A stretch of 5,794 nt of DNA from an uncultured Clostridia bacterium (lineage in GTDB: Bacteria > Bacillota > Clostridia > Christensenellales > UBA1242), in assembly GCA_947627585.1 (NCBI GenBank), contig CANQWP010000053.1, forward strand, positions 1 through 5,794. The letters run 5' to 3'. Shown here piece after piece: positions 1 to 5,245 of this stretch. The translations under genes and the position numbers were made by a program. Under the pieces are notes generated by a model. That model was given only the letters and a program-made list of their open reading frames with translations, was not told where the DNA came from and searched no databases. The stretch's first letter is position 1, and each line of letters begins with the position of its first letter.

Positions 1-1
1 A

Positions 2-724
2 AACCGCATGAACAAGCGTGCGAAAGAACTAGGCATGGCGGACACGCATTATGCAAACTGCACCGGGCTTCCGGCGCCGGAACAATATTCTTCCGCAAAG
101 GACACGGCAATTGTGCTGAAAGAAATTTTGAAACATGACATCTATCACAACTATTCGACCATTTGGATGGACGAACTGACACACCCGTCTGGGCGCAAGA
201 CCGAACTTGTCAACACGAACAGGTTGATTCGATATTATCAAGGCTGCGACGGCGGAAAGACGGGCTCAACAAACGAGGCGGGCTGCTGCCTTGGAGCATC
301 GGCAGTGAGAAACGGTATGAGATTGATTTCGGTCGTTGTCGGCGCGCCAAACAGCCAAACACGTTTCAACGAGAGCGCCACACTTTTCAACTATGGCTTT
401 GCAAACTTTGAAGCCGAAAAACTTGTGGACAGCGCAAGCGAAATCGCCAATCTTCCGGTCAGCAAAGGCAAAGTGGACAGCATGAGCGTGTTTGCAAGTG
501 AAGACTTTTCCGCAGTTGTCAAGAAAGGCGACAAATCCGGCTATGATGTCAGCGTGGAAGTGGAAGAAAAAATCTCCGCGCCGGCAAAAGCGGGAGATGT
601 TGTGGGCACAGCGACCGTTACAAAAAACGGAAACATCGTCAAAAAAATTCCAATTGTTTTGAAAGACGACGTGAAACATCTTTCATGGTTTGAAACGGCA
701 AAAGAAGTTGTGGAGAAGTGGTGA
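2..724 (+). CDS. D-alanyl-D-alanine carboxypeptidase (DacF/DacB-type penicillin-binding protein), 3' part
   Basis: A serine peptidase of the S11 family that trims the terminal D-Ala from peptidoglycan stem peptides outside the membrane. The frame is open to the left edge, so the signal peptide, the SxxK nucleophile motif and the SxN motif lie outside the window; the ATG at 8 is internal. Visible family marks, numbered from that ATG: the MNKRAKELGM helix, YSSAKDTA near 27-34, the KTG triad at 84-86 in GGKTGSTNEAG, and MRLISVVVGA near 104-113. Residues about 139-222 match the beta-rich C-terminal domain of PBP5-type enzymes, and the chain ends in a short amphipathic stretch (WFETAKEVVEKW) that could touch the membrane. 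One 60-base row (241-300) is 65% GC, far above the next gene. It ends at a shared terminator facing a convergent gene. Family assignment is secure; which paralogue (dacF, dacB or a vegetative one) is not. Confidence 0.95.
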   Translation, partial: NRMNKRAKELGMADTHYANCTGLPAPEQYSSAKDTAIVLKEILKHDIYHNYSTIWMDELTHPSGRKTELVNTNRLIRYYQGCDGGKTGSTNEAGCCLGASAVRNGMRLISVVVGAPNSQTRFNESATLFNYGFANFEAEKLVDSASEIANLPVSKGKVDSMSVFASEDFSAVVKKGDKSGYDVSVEVEEKISAPAKAGDVVGTATVTKNGNIVKKIPIVLKDDVKHLSWFETAKEVVEKW

Positions 725-746
725 TTGCACACGAAATCTATTAAAG

Positions 747-778
747 AAAAAGAACTTGTCACTTGGCAAGTTCTTTTT
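747..778. terminator. bidirectional intrinsic terminator between convergent genes
   Basis: A 12-bp perfect stem pairs 747-758 (AAAAAGAACTTG) with 767-778 (CAAGTTCTTTTT). It can be extended by a G-U pair and a C-G pair to leave the four-base loop ACTT. The stem carries its own A-tract and T-tract, so it can stop transcription from the carboxypeptidase gene rightward and from the membrane-protein gene leftward. The stop codon and last four codons of the leftward gene lie inside the hairpin. Confidence 0.85.
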
Positions 779-1268
779 CGGTCTCTTGCTGTTTTGCATC
801 TTCCTTTAAGGCTATAGAACATACTCCGAATAAAATGGAACAAAAGCCACTAAGAACTGCAGCATAAGCAAAACCATAAAGATCAGAAGAATTTCTATAT
901 AACTGATTGTTAACATCTTTCGATGTGCCTTGCCAGCCTAATTCATTATCATAATAATCTATCATATAAGTATCTGAATTGATGTAAGATATTTTATCAT
1001 CATATTGAATTTTAATCGTATTAAAATTTGCAGGGGATAAAGTTCCTTCTTCATAAGCCTGTTTTGATTTTTCAAAAGATTCAGATGCAGTTGATAAATC
1101 TAAAGCTTTTGTTTCTTGAAAAAATTCGTTTGCGTAAAGCTCCTCACGATAGTTATCATCTTGAATTTTTGTTACAATTGCGCCTGCTGCACATGGAAGG
1201 CAAACTATGCCAGAAAGCAATGCCAAACCTAAAACTACACCTTCTTTTATATATCCTTTTTTTGCCAT
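759..1268 (-). CDS. uncharacterised two-span membrane protein, AT-rich, under a homopolymer-containing promoter
   Basis: A 169-residue product that I do not recognise. The start is the ATG at 1268, which has GGAGG five bases upstream; an in-frame TTG at 1280 overlaps that ribosome site and is rejected. Residues about 11-33 (VVLGLALLSGIVCLPCAAGA region) and about 131-154 are hydrophobic spans. The N-terminus (MAKKGYIK) and the C-terminal tail (KEDAKQQETEKELAK) are charged, so the likely topology is a hairpin with both ends in the cytoplasm. About 97 residues, rich in D, E, N, S and Y, would then lie outside, possibly helical near 40-75. Composition is unlike the neighbours: row 961-1020 is 20% GC and row 1081-1140 is 32%, against 65% in a row of the carboxypeptidase gene. 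That suggests recent acquisition or weak constraint. Its promoter contains a C9 tract (see there), which makes a variably expressed surface protein an attractive but unproven idea. Confidence 0.8.
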   Translation of the reverse strand: MAKKGYIKEGVVLGLALLSGIVCLPCAAGAIVTKIQDDNYREELYANEFFQETKALDLSTASESFEKSKQAYEEGTLSPANFNTIKIQYDDKISYINSDTYMIDYYDNELGWQGTSKDVNNQLYRNSSDLYGFAYAAVLSGFCSILFGVCSIALKEDAKQQETEKELAK

Positions 1269-1273
1269 TTTTT

Positions 1274-1278
1274 CCTCC
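1274..1278 (-). promoter_or_regulatory. Shine-Dalgarno GGAGG that fixes the start of the membrane protein
   Basis: On the minus strand GGAGG is followed by five A and then ATG at 1268. This ideal spacing decides between that ATG and the upstream TTG at 1280. Confidence 0.85.
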
Positions 1279-1298
1279 AAAAATTTGATTTCGTGCTG

Positions 1299-1330
1299 AT
1301 TATAACATGGTGGGGGGGGGTAATTGTCAA
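1299..1330 (-). promoter_or_regulatory. promoter with consensus boxes and a C9 homopolymer in the spacer
   Basis: Minus strand: TTGACA (1330-1325) and TATAAT (1304-1299) are both perfect matches to the vegetative sigma-factor boxes. A TG one base before the -10 (TGTTATAAT) makes it an extended -10. The spacer is 20 bp (1324-1305), three longer than the usual optimum, and nine of those bases are an uninterrupted C run (1320-1312). Transcription should start near 1292, giving a leader of about 24 nt with the GGAGG site. Losing two or three C would bring the spacer to 18 or 17 bp. Confidence 0.85.
1312..1320. repeat. mononucleotide tract, G9 on + / C9 on -
   Basis: Nine consecutive G on the plus strand lie exactly between the -35 and -10 of the leftward promoter. 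No other G or C run of this length is seen in the window. Runs like this are prone to slipped-strand length changes during replication. Confidence 0.9.
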
Positions 1331-1395
1331 TACTTTTTTTGAAAATTTTTCATTTTTTTAAAAAATTTTTATTTCATTTATTTTCTTTTATTATG
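1331..1395. promoter_or_regulatory. AT-only stretch between divergent promoters, possible UP element or bend
   Basis: About 65 bases that are almost purely A and T, with repeated T and A tracts (for example TTTTTTAAAAAA around 1354-1365). They lie directly upstream of the leftward -35 and about 20 bases upstream of the rightward -35. Such tracts commonly bind the RNA polymerase alpha C-terminal domain or curve the DNA. No discrete operator is recognisable. Confidence 0.45.
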
Positions 1396-1417
1396 TGCGG
1401 TTTTGGCGCGTTTTTGG

Positions 1418-1447
1418 TTGCTTTTGTGCGGGGTAAAGTGCTATAAT
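1418..1447 (+). promoter_or_regulatory. scpA promoter with perfect extended -10
   Basis: TGC followed by TATAAT (1442-1447) is a consensus extended -10. An 18-bp spacer separates it from a weak -35, TTGCTT (1418-1423). The six bases after the -10 are CTCCTT and the next base is the A of the scpA ATG at 1454, where +1 is expected. The transcript is therefore predicted to have essentially no 5' leader. Confidence 0.75.
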
Positions 1448-1453
1448 CTCCTT

Positions 1454-2239
1454 ATGGAAAACACAGAAGGGCAAGTTTTGGAAGAAAAAGCGCAGGGGCA
1501 AGACCTGATTTTTTCTGGCGCGGACACATATCGATTTGAGCTGGACAACTTTGAGGGCCCGCTTGACCTTTTGTTGCACCTTAGCAAAGAGGCAAAACTT
1601 GACATCACCGAGGTGGCGCTGGCACAAATCACGGGGCAATATTTGGAATATATGCAGGACATCAAAAGTGTGGACATGGACAGCGCAAGCGAGTTCATCA
1701 CGGTGGCGGCGACACTGATTGAGATGAAGTCCAAAATTCTTCTGCCGGTGGAAAAGGAAGAAGAGCCGGACGAAGAGGACGACGGCGCGCTGCTTATCAG
1801 GCGCATGAAGGAATATGAACTTTTCAAAGAGGTCGGCAAAGGGCTGAAAGAAATTGAGGACGTTGGAAAACTTTATCGCGCACCGGGAAAAGAGACCGAA
1901 AAAGTGAAAATCATCATGAAAGACATGGTGCTTGACCAACTTCTTGACGCGTTCGCCAAACTTATGACGCGCGAAGAACTGAAAAAAGCCGTCCAAAATG
2001 AGCAGCCGAAAAAGATTGTCAAAGACCGCTTCACTGTGGCGGAAAAAATCATTTCAATTCGAAACTTTGCCAAAGAGCGCAAAAGATTTGAGTTTGAAGA
2101 ACTTTTTGACAACGACATGACCAAAAGCGAACTCATCAACACCTTTTTGGCGCTGTTGGAACTTTTGAAACTGCAAACGGTGAAGGTCATTCAAAACGGA
2201 GTTTTTGGAAACATTGTCATCACGGCAAACGAGGTGTGA
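1454..2239 (+). CDS. scpA: segregation and condensation protein A (ScpA, kleisin subunit of the SMC complex)
   Basis: ScpA is the kleisin that bridges the SMC head domains and carries ScpB, driving chromosome compaction and segregation in the cytoplasm. The 261-residue length is normal for the family. Visible marks: FEGPLDLLLHL at 33-43 in the N-terminal SMC-neck-binding domain; EFITVAATLIEMKSKILLP at 80-98; an acidic linker at 99-110 (rich in E and D) where ScpB usually binds; helical middle; and a C-terminal winged-helix segment from about 190 to 258 with FLALLELLKL at 231-240. The ATG at 1454 is chosen because a promoter -10 ends at 1447, which excludes the upstream in-frame codons from the main transcript. 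No Shine-Dalgarno precedes it; the bases just before ATG, CTCCTT, resemble the anti-SD instead. First gene of the operon, one base from scpB. Confidence 0.96.
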   Translation: MENTEGQVLEEKAQGQDLIFSGADTYRFELDNFEGPLDLLLHLSKEAKLDITEVALAQITGQYLEYMQDIKSVDMDSASEFITVAATLIEMKSKILLPVEKEEEPDEEDDGALLIRRMKEYELFKEVGKGLKEIEDVGKLYRAPGKETEKVKIIMKDMVLDQLLDAFAKLMTREELKKAVQNEQPKKIVKDRFTVAEKIISIRNFAKERKRFEFEELFDNDMTKSELINTFLALLELLKLQTVKVIQNGVFGNIVITANEV

Positions 2240-2240
2240 A

Positions 2241-2906
2241 ATGGAACAAGAAATGAAGAAAAACTTGAAAGAAATTGTGCTGTCGGTGCTTTTCGTGGCG
2301 GGCGAAGGCATTGAGAAGTCTTTTATTGCCGAAAAACTTGCCATCACGGAAAAAGAACTTGACAAGGTCTTGGAAGAATTGAAAAAAGAGTTTGACGGGT
2401 CGCGCGGAATTCACCTGATTGCCTACAAAAACAAAGTGCAACTTGCGTCAAATCCGCAATATGCCGACCTCATTGGGCAGGTGCTGAACCCAATTCGTGA
2501 AAAGTCGCTCACGCGCGCGGCGCTTGAAACGCTGGCAATCATTGCCTACAAACAGCCAATCACAAAATTGGAGATTGAGGACATCAGACAGGTGGGGTGC
2601 GACTATGCAATCCAGGTGCTTTCCGACCAAAACATGATTGAGGTCGTCGGCCGAAAGGACGCTGTGGGCAAGCCGCTTTTGTTTGGCACGACCGAAAACT
2701 TTTTGAAACGTTTCAATTTGACCGATTTGGCGGAGCTGCCGGACTATGACGGGCTTTTGGAGAGGATCAAGGTGATTGAAACGGGCGAGGACGAAAAGCA
2801 AGACGACAGCCTTTATAATCACTTTGAACTGCCGCTTGAAGAGGAAATTCCGGAGTTTTTGAAGGGTGAAGATGGCGTGCAAACCGTGACCGGCGAGGGC
2901 GCGTGA
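2241..2906 (+). CDS. scpB: segregation and condensation protein B (ScpB)
   Basis: ScpB dimers bind the central part of ScpA and stabilise the SMC-ScpAB ring. The product is 221 residues, slightly longer than the roughly 190-200 typical, because of an acidic C-terminal tail from about 183. Two winged-helix domains are expected. Family marks are LTRAALETLAIIAYKQPIT at 90-108 followed by EIEDIRQVG, and GRKDAVGKPLLFGTTENFLKRF at about 137-158. The ATG at 2241 is preferred over the second ATG at 2253 because GAGGTG (2231-2236, inside the last scpA codons) sits four bases upstream. Only one base separates it from the scpA stop, so the pair is probably translationally coupled, in keeping with their 1:2 complex. 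Its own stop overlaps the next ATG. Confidence 0.96.
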   Translation: MEQEMKKNLKEIVLSVLFVAGEGIEKSFIAEKLAITEKELDKVLEELKKEFDGSRGIHLIAYKNKVQLASNPQYADLIGQVLNPIREKSLTRAALETLAIIAYKQPITKLEIEDIRQVGCDYAIQVLSDQNMIEVVGRKDAVGKPLLFGTTENFLKRFNLTDLAELPDYDGLLERIKVIETGEDEKQDDSLYNHFELPLEEEIPEFLKGEDGVQTVTGEGA

Positions 2907-3445
2907 TGCGATTTGAAAAATTGACCAGAGACTCCAAAAATTTGGACAAAGTGAAAGAAATTTATCTTTCATCATTCCCGGAATATGAAAGAGTTGACTT
3001 TGATGACCTTCTTGACGGGAAGTTTGATGATGAAATTTATGTCTGGTTTAATGGAAAAGAATTGATTGGGCTTTCTTGCGACTGTCTTTATCCAAATTTG
3101 CACTATTTGAAATATTTGGCAGTGGCAGAAGGAAAAAGAAATCTTGGCTATGGCAGCAAAATTTTGAAAGAGCTTTCAACATTGTTTCCGCGAAAATGCT
3201 TTGCGCTCAACATTGAGTTTCCTGTGGAAAAGGCGGAAGGATATGAAGAAAAGGTGAAAAGAATGAATTTTTATTTGAAAAACGGCATGAAAAGTTCAAA
3301 TTTTTTGTTTGATTTTAAAGGCAAGCCTTTTCTTCCACTCTTTGTTGGAGAATTTGACAAAAAGGCCTATTCAAAATTTATGTCCGGCATTTTGGGCGCC
3401 GATTGTGACAATTTTAGACGTTTAGGGACTGTTTATGAAAATTGA
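2906..3445 (+). CDS. GNAT-family N-acetyltransferase, substrate unknown
   Basis: A 179-residue protein of the GCN5-related fold, which moves an acetyl group from acetyl-CoA to an amine. Motif A is clear at about 68-92: YLKYLAVAEGKRNLGYGSKILKEL, with the pyrophosphate-binding R78-x-x-G81-x-G83 signature. RMNFYLKNGM at 119-128 matches motif B, where GNATs usually close the acetyl-CoA site. The substrate cannot be told. The ATG at 2906 overlaps the scpB stop by one base (TGATG) and has GAGGG (2895-2899) six bases upstream; a GTG at 2903 is less likely. It is read with scpAB, but its lower GC suggests it joined the operon separately. B. subtilis also has a GNAT gene (ribT) beside scpA, upstream rather than downstream; I do not claim orthology. 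Confidence 0.88.
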   Translation: MRFEKLTRDSKNLDKVKEIYLSSFPEYERVDFDDLLDGKFDDEIYVWFNGKELIGLSCDCLYPNLHYLKYLAVAEGKRNLGYGSKILKELSTLFPRKCFALNIEFPVEKAEGYEEKVKRMNFYLKNGMKSSNFLFDFKGKPFLPLFVGEFDKKAYSKFMSGILGADCDNFRRLGTVYEN

Positions 3446-3976
3446 AAGGGTGACGCAGGAAAACCTGGCTTTGGCATTGAAATTCAAAAGCAACTTTTTC
3501 CAAATGAAAGTGGCAAAACTGATTTGGAAAATATTGCAGTGGGGAAATGTTCGAATTAATATTCTTCGATGTGTTCTTGGCTTGGATTTGTGAATGACAA
3601 ATTGGTTGGAATCGTTGGACTTTATTCTTATAAAGCTTATCCGAAAGAGGCGTGGCTGGGCTGGTTTGGAGTTTTGCAGCAATTTAGGCGCAAAGGGTTT
3701 GGCACTCAACTTTTTGAATTTGCAAAAAATCAGGCAAAAAATGAAGGCTTTGAAAATTTGAGACTTTATACTGATGACATTGACAACTTTGATGCGACAA
3801 AATTTTATGACAAAATGGGCATGGATTGCGAAATATATGACAATTCAAACGACAAACATTTTGAAGTTGGAAAAACTTTGATCTATTCTTTGAGCCTCTG
3901 TGGAAAGAAAGTCGAGGCTTGGAACAATCGCGATTTGTTTTTGAATTTGCATGAAAAGCAAAACGAAGAAAAGTGA
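3435..3976 (+). pseudogene. second GNAT acetyltransferase, broken by a frameshift and an in-frame stop
   Basis: The reading starts well: ATG at 3435 overlaps the previous gene by 11 bases and has AGGGA (3424-3428) six bases upstream, giving MKIERVTQENLALAL. That frame then turns into unrelated sequence and stops at 3591-3593. A continuation fitting the family appears in the frame shifted by one base from about 3479 (EIQKQLFPNESGKTDLENI), consistent with loss of a single base near 3477-3480. This frame meets TAA at 3557-3559 and then reopens. From 3569 on, the conserved half of a GNAT is intact: WLGWFGVLQQFRRKGFGTQL (motif A, R-x-x-G-x-G), NLRLYTDDIDN and ATKFYDKMGM (motif B). No ribosome site precedes the internal ATG at 3569. 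Two separate lesions argue for a decayed gene rather than one sequencing slip. Row 3541-3600 is 37% GC, below 45% in an scpB row. Confidence 0.8.
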
Positions 3977-3994
3977 TTTTAGTTTGACCTATGC

Positions 3995-4020
3995 AAAGAA
4001 AGGGCTTGACGTCCTTTTTT
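3995..4020 (+). terminator. intrinsic terminator of the scpAB-GNAT operon
   Basis: The stem AAAGGGC (3999-4005) pairs with GTCCTTT (4011-4017), with one G-U pair, around a five-base loop. It is followed by T to 4020, and A-T and G-U pairs can lengthen the stem to 3996. It lies about 20 bases after the pseudogene stop and separates that operon from the protease unit. Confidence 0.8.
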
Positions 4021-4033
4021 GATTGGTCCCGTG

Positions 4034-4063
4034 TGATTTTGTGGCGGGCTTGATGCATAAAAT
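4034..4063 (+). promoter_or_regulatory. candidate sigma-E-type promoter for the small-protein/M50-protease unit
   Basis: CATAAAAT (4056-4063) matches seven of eight positions of the mother-cell sigma-E -10 consensus CATACAAT. A partial -35, TGATTTT (4034-4040), lies 15 bases upstream. Read as a vegetative -10, TAAAAT (4058-4063) would match five of six but has no TTGACA-like box at a proper distance. The upstream terminator means a promoter must lie between about 4021 and 4069. The B. subtilis spoIVF operon is sigma-E dependent, which fits. The expected +1 falls at or next to the ATG at 4069. Confidence 0.5.
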
Positions 4064-4068
4064 GTGAT

Positions 4069-4215
4069 ATGGACAAGCAAAAATCTTACGGGCAGAACTA
4101 TCAGCCGAAAAAGGTGAAACATCGCTTTTCGGCCGCTTTTGTTTTGAAAACCTTTTTGGCGTGCGTGGCGGTGGGGCTGATTGTGACGATTTTTGCAAAG
4201 GTGCTGGGGCTATGA
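4069..4215 (+). CDS. 48-residue single-span membrane protein, candidate miniature SpoIVFA-like partner of the M50 protease
   Basis: The ORF runs ATG 4069 to TGA 4213-4215 and its stop overlaps the protease start as ATGA, the usual sign of translational coupling. Residues 1-27 are basic (K3, K5, K14, K15, K17, R19, K27) with several Gln, Tyr and Asn. Residues about 28-48 (TFLACVAVGLIVTIFAKVLGL) form one hydrophobic span running to the end. The positive N-terminus predicts N-in topology with almost nothing outside. In B. subtilis the gene before spoIVFB is spoIVFA, whose product has a cytoplasmic tail, one span and an external LytM-like domain, and holds the protease inactive. This ORF has the same position and first two parts but no external domain. 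That it regulates or anchors the protease is inference. No Shine-Dalgarno is visible. A decayed fragment of a longer gene is the main alternative, though the precise ATGA junction argues for a functional short gene. Confidence 0.7.
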   Translation: MDKQKSYGQNYQPKKVKHRFSAAFVLKTFLACVAVGLIVTIFAKVLGL

Positions 4216-5051
4216 GGGCTGAGAAAAGCAAGTTTTCCGTCCACCCAATCGCCATTTTGGTGTGGGTGTGGTTGTTTTTTGTGTGTGATGTGTTCACGGC
4301 GGTGGGCTATGCGCTCGCGATTGTCGTGCATGAGTTTGGACACTTTTTTGTGGCGAAAAAGTTGGGCTATGGACTTTCGAAATTTTCCTTTTCGCCTTAT
4401 GGCGTTTCGCTTTCTTATTATGGCCAAAACCTCGATGCGCGCGACGAAATTTGGATTGCACTTGCCGGCCCTGCATTCAACCTGATTTGCGCGCTTTTGG
4501 TGACGGGCTTGTGGTGGCTTTGGCCGCTGACATATGCCTTTTCGCAGGGCTTTGTTGTGGCAAGCGTGTGTCTCGCACTTTTGAATTTGTTGCCGGCATA
4601 TCCGCTGGACGGCGGACGTGTTTTTGTGTGTCTTTCGTCAAGATTTTTCAGCGAAAAGGCTGCGAGGAAAATTACAATCGCGCTCAACTTGGCTTTTTCG
4701 GCGTCCTTTTTTGCACTTTTTGTGGCGTTCTGTTTTGTCAATTTCAACCCGACCTATTTTTTGTTTGCGTTTTTTCTTGTTGTCGGTGCGCTGGACCTGG
4801 GATTCGCGTCAAAATATGACAAGATCAACATCTTTCAAAAGCAAACAAAAAATTTTGTTCGCCCGCAAATTGTGTGTGTAGGCGGCGACGTGACTTTGGG
4901 AGACCTTATGAAAAAAATGCAGTCATCAAAGACCTACATTTTTTGTTTTGTGATGGAAAACGGGCGGATTGTCAATCTCAGCGAAAAAATGATCTTGAAT
5001 CTTTCGCTGAAAGTGCCGTTTGATTTGAAATTGAAAGAAATTTTCAGGTGA
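4212..5051 (+). CDS. spoIVFB: SpoIVFB-like site-2 intramembrane metalloprotease (family M50) with CBS-like tail
   Basis: A zinc protease that cuts substrates within the membrane; SpoIVFB in B. subtilis releases sigma-K from its pro-form in the mother cell. The 279-residue product begins at ATG 4212 within the ATGA overlap; an upstream in-frame start at 4161 would overlap the small gene extensively and is rejected. The zinc motif HEFGH is at 40-44 and the third ligand is D133 in NLLPAYPLDGGR (125-136). These positions lie within four residues of B. subtilis SpoIVFB H43, E44, H47 and D137. About six hydrophobic segments are seen (roughly 10-28, 29-47, 80-99, 110-127, 155-175, 179-197). Residues about 216-278 look like a diverged CBS-type domain (TLGDLMKKMQ, IFCFVMENGRIVNLSEKMIL, FDLKLKEIF), as in SpoIVFB. 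The conserved GPAFN at 86-90 is also present. A non-sporulation M50 paralogue, often found near scpAB in clostridia, is the alternative. The 15-20-residue spacing, CBS tail and promoter favour SpoIVFB. Confidence 0.85.
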   Translation: MRAEKSKFSVHPIAILVWVWLFFVCDVFTAVGYALAIVVHEFGHFFVAKKLGYGLSKFSFSPYGVSLSYYGQNLDARDEIWIALAGPAFNLICALLVTGLWWLWPLTYAFSQGFVVASVCLALLNLLPAYPLDGGRVFVCLSSRFFSEKAARKITIALNLAFSASFFALFVAFCFVNFNPTYFLFAFFLVVGALDLGFASKYDKINIFQKQTKNFVRPQIVCVGGDVTLGDLMKKMQSSKTYIFCFVMENGRIVNLSEKMILNLSLKVPFDLKLKEIFR

Positions 5052-5066
5052 GGCAAGTCCCTTGCC
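5052..5066 (+). other. small perfect hairpin right after the protease stop
   Basis: GGCAAG (5052-5057) and CTTGCC (5061-5066) flank a three-base loop, starting one base after the stop codon. There is no following T-tract, so it is a weak candidate terminator or an mRNA 3'-end structure, or simply the edge of the repeat cluster. Confidence 0.4.
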
Positions 5067-5070
5067 AGCG

Positions 5071-5107
5071 GAGATTCTTCATTTCGCTTCGCTTCATTCA
5101 GAATGAC
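5071..5107 (-). repeat. dispersed repeat unit A
   Basis: The minus strand reads GTCATTCTGA, then an imperfect GAAGCGAAGC-rich middle, then GAATCTC. I recognise this pattern from a family of short dispersed elements in many bacterial genomes whose translation yields spurious proteins with VILNE.KRNEES or CHPERSE-like strings. Ten bases (5098-5107) are the exact reverse complement of the start of unit B. Confidence 0.7.
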
Positions 5108-5154
5108 AAGATTGGATTTGTGCATGATTTCAATGTTGAGATTGCTTATTTTGT

Positions 5155-5192
5155 GTCATTCTGAGCGTTAGCGCATCTGCGAAGCAAATCTC
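5155..5192 (+). repeat. dispersed repeat unit B, inverted relative to A
   Basis: Begins GTCATTCTGAGCG and ends GCAAATCTC, with the same ends as unit A but a changed middle. Its start (5155-5164) pairs perfectly with 5098-5107 of unit A, and AATCTC (5187-5192) pairs with GAGATT (5071-5076), so an RNA across both could fold into a large hairpin. A further GAATCTC end lies at 5221-5227, suggesting a nested or degenerate copy. Confidence 0.7.
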
Positions 5193-5245
5193 TCCCAACT
5201 TGCTCTCTTGACGGGGAGCAGAATCTCAATAAGCCGATAAGATTG

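Noticed and set aside
1028..1288. Plus-strand 86-codon frame opposite the AT-rich membrane protein
   Set aside because: Leucine- and phenylalanine-rich shadow without start context; the minus-strand frame has promoter, SD and terminator.
1403..1453. Upstream in-frame start for scpA (GTG/ATG-like codons from 1403) adding 17 residues
   Set aside because: The added stretch is hydrophobic and unlike ScpA N-termini, and it covers the promoter -10 at 1442-1447, so it would not be in the main transcript.
3477..3569. Programmed frameshift in the second GNAT gene
   Set aside because: There is no slippery heptamer with a downstream structure at the shift point, and the resulting frame still meets TAA at 3557, so a second lesion would be needed.
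4006..4011. TTGACG as a -35 box for the protease unit
   Set aside because: It is in the loop of the operon terminator and no acceptable -10 lies 16-19 bases downstream.
4161..4211. Longer N-terminus for the M50 protease from 4161
   Set aside because: Those codons overlap the 48-codon gene in another frame and have no ribosome site. The ATGA junction at 4212 and the motif positions match SpoIVFB better.
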